This document shows, piece after piece, positions 9,801 through 18,077 of a stretch of 64,000 bases of DNA; within the stretch, counting starts at the first letter, position 1; each line of letters opens with the position of its first letter. The stretch comes from Cytophagales bacterium. Lineage in GTDB: Bacteria > Bacteroidota > Bacteroidia > Cytophagales > Cyclobacteriaceae. A program made the position numbers and the translations under genes. The notes beneath the pieces were generated by a model. The model was not told the origin of the DNA, did not search any database, and saw only the letters and a list, made by a program, of their open reading frames with translations. The stretch spans positions 310,001 through 374,000 of the forward strand of contig JAWPMT010000002.1 of the NCBI GenBank assembly GCA_033344775.1, written 5' to 3'.

Positions 9801-11291
9801 AGTCAGGAAATTTGCGATTTGATTTGAAATCCTTTCAAGCTCTAAAAATGCTAGTGATCTCTCAGAATCCCGAACGGCGCTGTTAGCAGGTAGGTCTTTT
9901 GCATTTCCTTTGATCAGATCAAGAAGTGTAATGCGGTCTGGAAATTTCTGGTCTGTTTTATTCGATTCATCAAAGATTTTCTGTTCTTCTTTTGTGATGT
10001 AGATCACATCTTTTGCAGGTCGGCCAGGGGCTTCAATGACACCATGAAGTATTTTTTCAAAATGTCCTGCAAGAAAATGGATATCATCGGGTGTGAAAAA
10101 TGATGTGTTGTAATCAAAATCGATTCTAACATCTTTCTCGTCATCAAATTCACGAATATAGATGGCCAGTGCTACTCTTTCTGATCCGTGAGATAAAGGC
10201 ATAACGGTTGTACGGGTCTCAGTGAATTGACTGGCGTAATTATGTTTTTCGTAAGACAAAGTGATATTAAATAGTCTTTGTCTATCTTCCAGACAATTCA
10301 ATTCTTGAAGGAGTCTCCCGAGCGGAAATCGTTGATACCTATAATCGATTCTTAACTGGTCCTTTATTCTTACGGCTAATTCGGGGATACTCTCTTCGAA
10401 ATCAAGCTTCATTCGGAGCGGGGTGATCCCCATGAACAATCCAACAGTTTTTTTGAATATTGCTTTGTTTCGATTCAGAGTAGGTAAGCCGATTGAAATA
10501 TCTTCTTTGCCATACCTTCTGCCTAGATAGGTAAACAATACTGATAGCATCAGATGAAAAGAGGAGATGCGCCATTCCTTGGCTAGTTCTCCAATGCGAT
10601 TAAATTGATTTCTCTCCACATAGAGTTCTTTTCTTGTACTAGCCGCATGCGTTTCGGTCGCATTGGTTTTCTCTAGTAAGCTTTCAGGAAGGGGATCAAA
10701 TCTTTTTACCCAATAGTCCTTATCTGATCTGTAATTGTTTGAATCTTCATAAGACTTGTCATCAGCGATGAAATCCTTGTAACTAAAAGGGTATTTGCTG
10801 ACGACCCGTTTATGTTCAAGCAACTCATTATAGTTACTTACAAGTCGCTGAAACATCAATGAAGTTCCCCAGCCATCAGTAATGATGTGATTGTAGACCG
10901 AAAAAAGATAATGCAACTGTTTGCCTATCTTAATAAGTATAAACTTGTGCAACAGTTTGCCCGATAAAATATCCATTGGCAAGCTAAACTCCGATTGCAT
11001 GAATTGGTGAGCAGATTGTTCAGGATCCTCGAATGTTGAAAAGTCAAGCAATTTTAGCTCACTCATGTGATCGATGAGGATGCCACTTTGTATTCGATGA
11101 TTTTTGCGATTGAATACCATTCTAAAAGCATCGTTTTGATCGAGCATCTCTACATAGGCGCTCTGTAAAGTGCTGGTATTCAGGACTCCTTTTATCTCAA
11201 TTTTTGCTCCTATGTTGTGAGTAGGTTCACCAGGGTAGAGGATTTGTTCATAAAATATATCCTGCTGTGGCAAGGTGAGAGTTAGCTCCAT
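6849..11291 (-). CDS. NRPS0: C-A(Gly)-T-C nonribosomal peptide synthetase
   Basis: The 1480-residue enzyme has an N-terminal condensation domain (1-440; motif NHIITDG at 134-140, first His of HHxxxDG replaced by Asn), an adenylation domain (about 450-940; YTSGSTGRPKG, NMYGPTETT), a carrier domain (LGGHSLNA near 985) and a complete second condensation domain (about 1045-1460; HHTILDG near 1175). The specificity code read by alignment to GrsA is DILQLGMIWK, close to the glycine code DILQLGLIWK as I recall it. There is no terminal carrier or thioesterase, so the last C domain must act on an acceptor carried by another protein. The 5908-residue NRPS on the other strand starts with only half a C domain before its Thr module, which makes it a good candidate. 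The short acidic-hydrophobic C-terminal tail (SEELTIDFDF) may be a docking peptide. The gene is divergent from the oxygenase/PKS series. Confidence 0.93.
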   Translation of the reverse strand: MELTLTLPQQDIFYEQILYPGEPTHNIGAKIEIKGVLNTSTLQSAYVEMLDQNDAFRMVFNRKNHRIQSGILIDHMSELKLLDFSTFEDPEQSAHQFMQSEFSLPMDILSGKLLHKFILIKIGKQLHYLFSVYNHIITDGWGTSLMFQRLVSNYNELLEHKRVVSKYPFSYKDFIADDKSYEDSNNYRSDKDYWVKRFDPLPESLLEKTNATETHAASTRKELYVERNQFNRIGELAKEWRISSFHLMLSVLFTYLGRRYGKEDISIGLPTLNRNKAIFKKTVGLFMGITPLRMKLDFEESIPELAVRIKDQLRIDYRYQRFPLGRLLQELNCLEDRQRLFNITLSYEKHNYASQFTETRTTVMPLSHGSERVALAIYIREFDDEKDVRIDFDYNTSFFTPDDIHFLAGHFEKILHGVIEAPGRPAKDVIYITKEEQKIFDESNKTDQKFPDRITLLDLIKGNAKDLPANSAVRDSERSLAFLELERISNQIANFLTIEKSNGNINQPYVGLLLERDSATLAIILGIFKAGMSYIPIDTNMPELRVRAVLEESLLDYLIVTESAKLDAPGVSQMPVKRLLRQSQQHSEEVIFKIERSDIAYIIYTSGSTGRPKGVKISHGALVNLLLSMKERPGFDQTDVLFAVSTYSFDISILEFFLPLIAGGTVYIASKSELNDPKKLIGTLEAVKPSVIQGTPSFFQFLINAGWKGDSGLTILCGGDRLSKELAHVLIPICSKLWNMYGPTETTIWSSVHRVSFADQSLIIGKPIANTQFYILDSYQTQAPVTTWGNLYIGGDGISDGYFNNERLTKSKFISNPFKKGSTLYDTGDIARWRIDGSVEFLGRQDGQIKIRGYRIESAEIETKLVAISEISQAIVVASKDGNSETVLVAYVISNDTCDPVDIKRSLQRELPDYMVPSVIKQVEAFPQTHNNKIDRVSLSKIPLVNAPKEATYLAPTTPLDLTIQQYWKEVLGTDHSMSLDVNFFQLGGHSLNAVKLIHLINKNLSVSLELGEVFKYPTIAQIVKRIEENLSSNSTSQIPIADDFTYYPLTPAQYEIWLASQSSDMSIAYNLAAAFYVDGALSMNRIAKTFDSLVKRHEILRTNFLERNGTTFMHFADEEVVSPEYSSVTLEQSEVQRELNNFVNTEFDLEHDLLIKFMIIHVKGGQPVIAFCSHHTILDGWSLELLTKDFMHLYDADSDMPSLPGKSNEIQFKDYSQWMLNHLRNQDVSTFWKKYLEGYEFKPSIQRNQDSITQASTGEVLSFTIQGDDYIHMKSLVATYKITTHTLLISVLVMCIKAKSQHRDFCLGIINSGRAYSQTTNLIGMLVKTIILRVGIKDDQSLMELFEDIQENVLLIAKHPDLPTTINKNKMIDLLVTYQDRETNFLESLHMNNTTFHPLDIQLNHSKFPLVVNFDELESSLKVTISYDIKLYAKDSVQSIQSTFEQIVKLIEGDGDQLIAEIVEENGSISEELTIDFDF

Positions 11292-11371
11292 TATTATTTA
11301 GTTATTCGTGAAATAAAACGATAAGTTATTTTTAGATCGTTGTAAACCTAACAAGAATCACAAAGGATTTG

Positions 11372-11379
11372 TAGATTTG
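11372..11379 (+). promoter_or_regulatory. Candidate -7 element upstream of the plus-strand operon
   Basis: TAGATTTG matches the Bacteroidota -7 consensus TAnnTTTG exactly and lies 72 bases before the ATG of the JmjC gene, in the 159-base divergent gap. No good -33 TTTG was found at the usual spacing, so the call is tentative. Confidence 0.35.
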
Positions 11380-11450
11380 ATTAGTTTTAGAGCTAATTCA
11401 ATTATATATGTGCGAATTATCGAAGCACATTAAATACAATTACAATCCAA

Positions 11451-12374
11451 ATGACTATAGATAAGGTTGAAAATTTAAGTGAGACGGACTTTATTGATTC
11501 ATACCTGGCATCAAATAAACCAGTAATTGTTTTAGATGGGATGAGGGATTGGGACTTAACCAGATTCACTCCAGATTCCTTGAAAAAAGAGTTAGGAAGT
11601 TTTGAAACACAAGTTTACAATAACCTGTTTGACCTTCAGGATGTCACGTCTTTAAATGATTACCTAACAAATAACTTTTCACGTCCTGATAAAGAATGCA
11701 CTGAATACATTAGATGGTATACTAAGCTTAAAAATGCGGACTTTTGTTGGTCTGATACTGCTTTTGAGCAACTTAGGGATGCTTGGACCCATCCCACTTT
11801 TTTGCCTAAATCATCACTTGTTGTCCCTTTCGGTGATACTAATACTGAGAAAGATATAACGACCTCACGGTATCCTTACAAGGGTCTTTTTATTTCTGCA
11901 AAAGGAGCAAGAACGAGGCTTCATCGAGATCCATTTGGAAGCAATGCCATTCTCTGTCAGCTTTTTGGCGAAAAAGAGGTCATTTTATATGATCCTTCTC
12001 AAGCAGAGTATTTGATGTCAGGGCAGGATTTTGTAGATGTTAAAAAACCTGATCATTCCAGGTTCCCAAACTTCAAAAATGCATCCCCTAATTATCACCT
12101 GACTTTGAAACCAGGAGAGATCATTCTTTTTCCATCGGGCTGGTTTCATGATGTTACCTGTTTAACAGATAGCATCTCAATTACCTGGAATTTTCTATAC
12201 CACACGGAGAAAGAAAGACTTATCGATTTTGTAAAAGAAAATCCCGCCGATGACCAGCTGGAAATCTTGTTTTTCTTCTTTTCGGATATGCTAGGTAAAC
12301 ATATCACGGTCAACGATTTACTTAAATTTCTCGAAAATTCAGAAATGGTCGAAGAGCAGCGAATTTCAATCTAA
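11451..12374 (+). CDS. JmjC/cupin_8-type Fe(II)/2-oxoglutarate oxygenase
   Basis: This 307-residue protein carries the cupin_8/JmjC metal site His158-x-Asp160 (TRLHRDPFGSN) and the distal His233 (FPSGWFHDV), spaced as in FIH-like hydroxylases. The segment GEIILFPSGWFHDV is typical of the family. These cytosolic enzymes couple 2-oxoglutarate decarboxylation to hydroxylation, often at the beta-carbon of an amino acid or on a carrier-bound or finished peptide. It is the first gene of the plus-strand series and sits 54 bases before a SyrP-like oxygenase, so a role in hydroxylating a residue of the peptide is the simplest reading. The target residue cannot be assigned. The gene differs clearly from the second JmjC protein of the cluster and is not a recent copy of it. 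Confidence 0.8.
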   Translation: MTIDKVENLSETDFIDSYLASNKPVIVLDGMRDWDLTRFTPDSLKKELGSFETQVYNNLFDLQDVTSLNDYLTNNFSRPDKECTEYIRWYTKLKNADFCWSDTAFEQLRDAWTHPTFLPKSSLVVPFGDTNTEKDITTSRYPYKGLFISAKGARTRLHRDPFGSNAILCQLFGEKEVILYDPSQAEYLMSGQDFVDVKKPDHSRFPNFKNASPNYHLTLKPGEIILFPSGWFHDVTCLTDSISITWNFLYHTEKERLIDFVKENPADDQLEILFFFFSDMLGKHITVNDLLKFLENSEMVEEQRISI

Positions 12375-12428
12375 GCTTTATATAAAACGTTCTTTTTTTA
12401 ATACTCACAAACACGATTAAACCAACAT

Positions 12429-13409
12429 ATGGGAAATCAAACAGCTTCCGTATTGGGCGATGACATTAAACTGCAGTTTGGAACTCAGCCCGGTTCCATG
12501 CCCGTTACGATATCACCAACTCAAAAAATTGATTTTATACAATGGGCCAAGTCCCATAAAGAGGATATCTCGGATATTTTGGCAAAACATGGGGCTATTC
12601 TTTTCACGGGCATGACTATTGGGGGTTCAAAAGAATTTAATGAAGTCTTTTCTGAGATTATTGGAGAACCACTCTCATATGTCAATCGAACCTCGCCACG
12701 AGATCAAGTCTATGAGAAGGTCTATACGTCTACGACTTATCCAAGCGATCAGCCGATCAATCTGCATACCGAAAATTCCTATTCGAAGACCTTTAATCGG
12801 ATCATTGCATTTTTCTGTAATACACCAGCAGATAAAGGTGGAGAAACACCAATAGCAGATGAGAGAGAAGTTATGAAGCTTTTATCACCTGAAGAGCTTC
12901 AAACCTTTCGAGAAAAGGGAATAATGTACGAACGAAACATCATAGAGGGGGTCGGACTTGATTGGCAAACTACTTATCAAACAAGCGATAAAAATGTCCT
13001 TCATGACATTTTAGAGAAAAACGATATTTCCTATCAATGGGTTGATGACTATCATCTCAGGTTAAATTGGGTTTTACCTGCCTTTCAAATACATCCTGTC
13101 ACGAAACAAGAGGTCTGGTTTAATCATATGTATTTCTATCATAAATCTCAGTATGATCCGGATGTTGTGGATTACTTTGGGGAACAAAGCCTGCCTTTTA
13201 CTTCGTATTACGGAGATGGAACTGATATCGAAGAAGAAGTAGTCGCTAAGATTAAGGATTACTATACGAGAAAATCAGTTTTATATAAATGGAAAAAGGA
13301 TGACATGCTCTTACTGGACAACATGCTTTTTTCACATGGAAGACAACCTTATGAAGGTGAGAGATCCATATTAGCAGCGATGGGTATATCCCAGGACTTT
13401 GTCAACTAA
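12429..13409 (+). CDS. SyrP-like TauD/TfdA family Fe(II)/2-oxoglutarate hydroxylase
   Basis: The 326-residue protein has the TauD/TfdA iron triad His113-x-Glu115 (LHTENSYS) and His303 (FSHGRQPYEGERSI), with the 2-oxoglutarate-binding Arg in the final motif. The glutamate in place of the more usual aspartate, and the segments NTPADKGGETPIAD and GERSILAAMG, are typical of the SyrP-like group. That group includes enzymes that beta-hydroxylate carrier-bound Asp or other residues in NRPS pathways. No Asp-type adenylation code was found in the window, so the substrate may be another residue, such as Gln, or a residue loaded by modules beyond the right edge. The gene starts 54 bases after the JmjC gene and ends 15 bases before the PKS, consistent with one operon. 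Confidence 0.85.
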   Translation: MGNQTASVLGDDIKLQFGTQPGSMPVTISPTQKIDFIQWAKSHKEDISDILAKHGAILFTGMTIGGSKEFNEVFSEIIGEPLSYVNRTSPRDQVYEKVYTSTTYPSDQPINLHTENSYSKTFNRIIAFFCNTPADKGGETPIADEREVMKLLSPEELQTFREKGIMYERNIIEGVGLDWQTTYQTSDKNVLHDILEKNDISYQWVDDYHLRLNWVLPAFQIHPVTKQEVWFNHMYFYHKSQYDPDVVDYFGEQSLPFTSYYGDGTDIEEEVVAKIKDYYTRKSVLYKWKKDDMLLLDNMLFSHGRQPYEGERSILAAMGISQDFVN

Positions 13410-13424
13410 AACAGCCTAACTAAA

Positions 13425-16400
13425 ATGCCCAATTACAACGGCCTTGAAGTGGCCATTATAGGTATGTCCGGCCAGTTTCCCGAGTCAAGGGATTTGCAAG
13501 AATTCTGGACAAATCTTTGTACATCTAAAGAATTGATCAAGTCTTTCAGTGAAGACGAACTGTTAGCTTTAGGCATGTCAATTGAAGACATTAATCAGCC
13601 TGGTTTTATTGGTTCACAAGGTAGTTTCGATCATCCCGAAAATTTCGACTATCAGTTTTTTGGTTATACCAGGCATGAGGCTGATCTAATGGATCCGCAA
13701 ATCCGATTGCTTCATGAACACACATGGAAGGCGATTGAAGACTCAGGGGAGAAGATTTCATCGGATTCAAAAACCGGACTGTATTTGGCAGCTTCTGATA
13801 ACTTGAATTGGCGCACTTATGCGGAACTATCGCCCAACTCGAATGTCGACCCTTTCTTTCTGAGCGAAATATCAAATAAGAACTTTGCCAGCACACTGAT
13901 CGCTTATAAGTTGAATCTTAAAGGCCCATGTTACTATTTAGATACCGCATGTTCAAGCTCACTTGTTGCGACGCATCTGGCATGCCGAGCCCTTTTGATG
14001 AAAGAGTGCGATATCGCTGTTTCAGGAGGTGTGAGTATCTCTTCTACCGTCAGCAAAGGTTATAGCTACGTGCCAGGTGCCAAAGACTCGAGCGATGGAC
14101 ATTGCCGCTCATTTGACAAGGATTCCTCCGGAACTGTAAGTGGAGAAGGAGTAGGTGTGGTGGTACTCAAGCGACTACAAGAAGCGATTGAAGATGGGGA
14201 TCATATTTATGCAGTAATTAAGTCCACAGCGGTCAACAATGACGGGAATCGTAAAGTAGGTTATACTGCCCCAAGTATTTTAGGGCAGTATGAATGCATC
14301 AAAAATGCCCAGCAAATAGGTAAAGTACCCTATGATACGATTAGTTATGTGGAAGCACACGGTACGGGAACCAAGCTGGGCGATCCCGTTGAGGTGGCCG
14401 CACTGAATAAAGCATTTAACCACGATACGTCACATTCATGCACGCTAGGTTCGGTTAAATCTAACCTTGGACATTTGGACGCAGCAGCCGGCGTTGCAGG
14501 GTTTATTAAAGTTGCTTTGATGCTGAAGAACAAAACAATCCCTCCAACGCTGCATTTTAACGAAGCCAATCCTGATATTGAGTTTGAGTCGGGTCCTTTC
14601 AAGGTAACTTCCGAGCTCAAAAATTGGAGCGAAAACAAGACCCCTTTGCGTGCTGGGGTCAGCTCTTTTGGAATTGGGGGGACGAATTCACATCTGATTT
14701 TGGAAGAAGCACCTATCCAAAAGTCCATAGCTTCGTCCAGGAGTCATTACACCTTGACTGTGTCGGGAAACTCCGTTGCTGCACTGAATCAAAATATTGA
14801 GAACCTTTCAGTCTGGTTAGGTCAACACTCAGATACTGAATTGGCAGATATCTCTCACACGCTAACATCGAGGAGAAAGTCTTTTCCTTATCGGAAAAGT
14901 GTGGTTTGTCAAAGTATAGGAGAGGCGGTGGAGAAGTTAGAGGCCCTTAAAAAAGAGCCCCCATCAACTCCTCTAACAAAAAATAAGCAGAATCATATTG
15001 TTTTTATGTTTCCAGGGCAAGGTTCACAACATAGAAATATGTGTGTGCAGCTCTACGAGCAGGAAGCGTATTTTCGTAAAGAAGTGGATCAGTGTTTTGA
15101 TCACCTCAAGAGCCTGACAAAAAAAGATTTAAGATCTGTCGTTTTTTCTGATACAGAAACGCCAATCAATGAGCTGGAATATGCCATTCCCTTGAACTTT
15201 ATTTTCGAGTATGCTCTTGCCAAATTGCTCATCAATTGGGGCATCAAGCCTAAGAGTATGATTGGGCATAGTGTAGGTGAATATGTTGCGGCATGCATAG
15301 GTGGAGTATTCAAATTTAAGGATGCGTTGTGGCTTGTTTTAAAGCGAGCTGAATTGATGCAATCCATGCCAACTGGGGCCATGCTGAGTATCTCTATATC
15401 TGAAAAAAACCTTACTCCTTATCTTTCCAATACGGACAAATTGTCATTGGCTGCTGTAAATAGTACCCAATCATGTGTTGTTTCAGGCCCTGTTGAAGTG
15501 ATCGATCAGTTTCGGACAAAAATGGAAGAAAATGGCTTTTCAACGAAGCTTATTAAAACTTCACATGCAGCCCATTCTTTTATGATGGATGGTGTCTTAA
15601 CTGATTTTGAAAACGCATTTGACCAGATCGAGATATCTGCTCAGCAGATTCCGATTATTTCAAACCTGACAGGCAAATCAGCGCTGGATGTTGAAATATC
15701 ACAGCCAGGTTACTGGACCAGTCATTTGCGCCAAACAGTGCGTTTTTGCGATGGTATTGACACCTTATTGAACCAAAAAAATGCCCTATTCCTGGAAGTT
15801 GGGCCGGGTAAAACATTGAGCTCATTTGTCGGTGGAAATAGCAACAAAACAAACAACCAACCCATCATTAACTTTCTGGGCCACCCAAAGGACACAGCAA
15901 GCGATTTGGAACATGTCCTGAGTGGTGTTTCAAAACTATGGACGCTTGGCCTTGAGCCTGATTGGGATAAAATTTCAGAAAGTGAAAAACGAGCGGTTAT
16001 ACCGCTACCTACTTACGCTTTTGATCAGTTGAAATGCGTTTCTAATGTAGATGTTAGAAACATTTTATATAGAAGGCTTGGCTCAGGTACTGAGCGAATC
16101 AAGATGGATGACTGGTTTTATCGTCCCACATGGAAACTTGTCCCCAAACCACATGGACAAGAAGATTTACTGAATTGTTCTCTGGTTTTTCTAGACAAAG
16201 AGGATATTGGGGTTTTGATTGTAGAACAATTAAAAAATGAGGGTAAACAGGTCATTGTGGTTAAGGAAGGTGATGAGTTTATTCAGCATGATGATTCATT
16301 AAGTTTTATTTTAAACCCGAACAACGAAAAGGACTTTACCCGTCTGTTTGATTCGATATTAACAAGGAAATTAAGTCCACAAAGGATCATTTATTGTTGG

Positions 16401-17894
16401 GGATTATTATCGAAAGAACCTCAGGAGGAGCCTCTTCCTTTTACTGTTAATCAAACGTGTATTCCAGGGTTACTCAATTTTATAAAGACCTTGCCAGCAG
16501 AGATGACCTCAATAAGTGAGGTCACGGCAATCGTCAATGAACTACACGATATAGAAAGTACGAATCCTCAAATATCCGGTCCTGCAAAGTCGCTTATTGT
16601 GCCTATGTTAAAAGTTATAGGACAGGAGTTTCCAGGTATCAAAACTGGGTTAGTGGATATATCTACTAACCAACCTGAAGAGGATGACAGACTATATGCG
16701 GAGGTCATTCATGCAGAACCAGGTAAGGTGATTGCTCTTCGGAATGGGCTAAGGTTCAAACAGATATTTGATCCTATAAAAGTTCATCAGGAAGAAGTCA
16801 CTGCTTTCAGACACGAAGGTGTTTATCTCATCACTGGAGGTCTGGGTGATTTTGGCTATAGAGTAGCTCAATTTCTTGGAGAAACTTATCATGCAAAACT
16901 TATTCTGTTAGGTAAATCCAAGCTTCCCGATAGAAGCCTTTGGGAAGGCATGATAGAAGATGGCAGCACTTCGGATTCTTTCAAAGAGAAATTAGTAAAA
17001 ATGATGGCTCTTGAAAAATTGGAAAACCAGCCTGTCTATTTCGCATGTGATATTTCCTCCCAGACGGAGTTTAACGATATCTTAAAAGAAAGTGAGAAGA
17101 TTTTCGGGAAACCCAATGGAGTCATTCATGCAGCAGGTATTGTAGGAGGGTCGACTTTTAAACCGCTTAGGGATTTGAGTGAAGATGATTTCAATCGTCA
17201 GTTTGCTCCAAAAATTTCAGGTCTGATTTCTTTGAAAGAATCTCTCAAAGATTACGATTTGGACTTTTGTATCCTGACCTCATCAATATCCTCTATTTTG
17301 GGAGGTTTAGGGTTTGCGGCATATGCTGCTGCAAACACGTTTCTGGATTATTTCGTCGCGTCGAATAGATCACAAGGAAAACTTCGTTCTTGGATCTCGG
17401 TCAACTTCGATAGTTTAGAGCGTGAGAGTTTACACAAGAAAGAAATTTCCGGTTTGCTCCAAAAGCTGATTTCCTTGAAAGATAATCCACAAGTTGTGGT
17501 TTCCTACACCAACCTGGGATTACAAATGGATAAGTGGGTAGATAAGGCCACGGATGATGAAGATGACCTTTCGCTCGATGCGGGGTTTGAAGACCAGACA
17601 ATGAGCTACCTGGATCATCTTACAGATGAAGAAAAATCTGTATTGGCGATCTGGCGTAGTTTCTTTGGCCGTAAAGACATCACGCTGGATACTGATTTTT
17701 TTGAGATTGGTGGAGATTCTTTAAAAGCCGTTCATATTGCCAACAAAATATCTAAGCTGATAAACGTCAACGTCGGCCCTACAGATATTTTGGTCAATCC
17801 ATCCGTAAGTAAATTGACAACTTTAATTGAGTCGCGGCAAAACAGCGAAAATGCCGATGATAAAGTAGATGATACTTATGAATTGATTATCTAG
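13425..17894 (+). CDS. Type I polyketide synthase module KS-AT-KR-ACP
   Basis: The 1489-residue protein is a single PKS module. The ketosynthase (about 7-430) has the active Cys in DTACSSS (near 173) and both His in EAHGTGT (near 312) and NLGHLDAA (near 349). The acyltransferase (about 525-820) has PGQGSQH, the nucleophile motif GHSVGEY near 615, and SHAAHS, which resembles the HAFH type that loads malonyl-CoA. The ketoreductase (about 1130-1300) has TGGLGDFGY and the SS...Y...N catalytic set. The ACP has IGGDSLKA near 1430. No dehydratase or enoylreductase is present, so it should add one C2 unit and reduce it to a beta-hydroxyl. Acting on carrier-bound glycine it would make 4-amino-3-hydroxybutyrate; acting on a fatty starter it would make a 3-hydroxy acid. 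The C-terminus (DTYELII) resembles a docking tail. Confidence 0.95.
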   Translation: MPNYNGLEVAIIGMSGQFPESRDLQEFWTNLCTSKELIKSFSEDELLALGMSIEDINQPGFIGSQGSFDHPENFDYQFFGYTRHEADLMDPQIRLLHEHTWKAIEDSGEKISSDSKTGLYLAASDNLNWRTYAELSPNSNVDPFFLSEISNKNFASTLIAYKLNLKGPCYYLDTACSSSLVATHLACRALLMKECDIAVSGGVSISSTVSKGYSYVPGAKDSSDGHCRSFDKDSSGTVSGEGVGVVVLKRLQEAIEDGDHIYAVIKSTAVNNDGNRKVGYTAPSILGQYECIKNAQQIGKVPYDTISYVEAHGTGTKLGDPVEVAALNKAFNHDTSHSCTLGSVKSNLGHLDAAAGVAGFIKVALMLKNKTIPPTLHFNEANPDIEFESGPFKVTSELKNWSENKTPLRAGVSSFGIGGTNSHLILEEAPIQKSIASSRSHYTLTVSGNSVAALNQNIENLSVWLGQHSDTELADISHTLTSRRKSFPYRKSVVCQSIGEAVEKLEALKKEPPSTPLTKNKQNHIVFMFPGQGSQHRNMCVQLYEQEAYFRKEVDQCFDHLKSLTKKDLRSVVFSDTETPINELEYAIPLNFIFEYALAKLLINWGIKPKSMIGHSVGEYVAACIGGVFKFKDALWLVLKRAELMQSMPTGAMLSISISEKNLTPYLSNTDKLSLAAVNSTQSCVVSGPVEVIDQFRTKMEENGFSTKLIKTSHAAHSFMMDGVLTDFENAFDQIEISAQQIPIISNLTGKSALDVEISQPGYWTSHLRQTVRFCDGIDTLLNQKNALFLEVGPGKTLSSFVGGNSNKTNNQPIINFLGHPKDTASDLEHVLSGVSKLWTLGLEPDWDKISESEKRAVIPLPTYAFDQLKCVSNVDVRNILYRRLGSGTERIKMDDWFYRPTWKLVPKPHGQEDLLNCSLVFLDKEDIGVLIVEQLKNEGKQVIVVKEGDEFIQHDDSLSFILNPNNEKDFTRLFDSILTRKLSPQRIIYCWGLLSKEPQEEPLPFTVNQTCIPGLLNFIKTLPAEMTSISEVTAIVNELHDIESTNPQISGPAKSLIVPMLKVIGQEFPGIKTGLVDISTNQPEEDDRLYAEVIHAEPGKVIALRNGLRFKQIFDPIKVHQEEVTAFRHEGVYLITGGLGDFGYRVAQFLGETYHAKLILLGKSKLPDRSLWEGMIEDGSTSDSFKEKLVKMMALEKLENQPVYFACDISSQTEFNDILKESEKIFGKPNGVIHAAGIVGGSTFKPLRDLSEDDFNRQFAPKISGLISLKESLKDYDLDFCILTSSISSILGGLGFAAYAAANTFLDYFVASNRSQGKLRSWISVNFDSLERESLHKKEISGLLQKLISLKDNPQVVVSYTNLGLQMDKWVDKATDDEDDLSLDAGFEDQTMSYLDHLTDEEKSVLAIWRSFFGRKDITLDTDFFEIGGDSLKAVHIANKISKLINVNVGPTDILVNPSVSKLTTLIESRQNSENADDKVDDTYELII

Positions 17895-17925
17895 AGCGGG
17901 AACAACTACAAGAAATTTCAAATTA

Positions 17926-18060
17926 ATGAACGAACTGTTTGCAAGGATAAAAGTGCGAAATATGGAAGATGGGGTTTTTGATCAAACGCTCATTCCGAAT
18001 GCCCTAAATGACCCTGGTTTTTTAATTAATCTCGGCCGTCTTAGATCAGCACGGTACTAA
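17926..18060 (+). CDS. Small ORF (44 aa) between PKS and free C domain
   Basis: An ATG-initiated frame of 44 codons starts 31 bases after the PKS stop and ends 17 bases before the ATG of the condensation protein, filling the gap almost exactly. It is in a different frame from both neighbours, so it is not simply a broken extension of either one. The product has no signal peptide, no Cys and no recognised motif; it is mixed charged/hydrophobic and ends in the basic segment GRLRSARY. It is not an MbtH protein, being too short and lacking the conserved Trp residues. No ribosome binding site is visible, as is usual here. It could be a real small helper protein or a chance frame. Confidence 0.35.
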   Translation: MNELFARIKVRNMEDGVFDQTLIPNALNDPGFLINLGRLRSARY

Positions 18061-18077
18061 AACTCCAACAATATATA

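Noticed and set aside
11403-11410. TATATATG as a -7 element for the first plus-strand gene
   Set aside because: One mismatch to TAnnTTTG and poor spacing; the exact match at 11372-11379 is preferred.
14345-14728. 127-codon minus-strand frame inside the PKS
   Set aside because: Lies fully opposite the conserved KS active-site region; a shadow frame.
17895-18077. Possibility that the PKS and the free C protein were one gene split by a nonsense change
   Set aside because: They share a frame, but the intervening frame has a further stop and no homology to a linker or docking domain.
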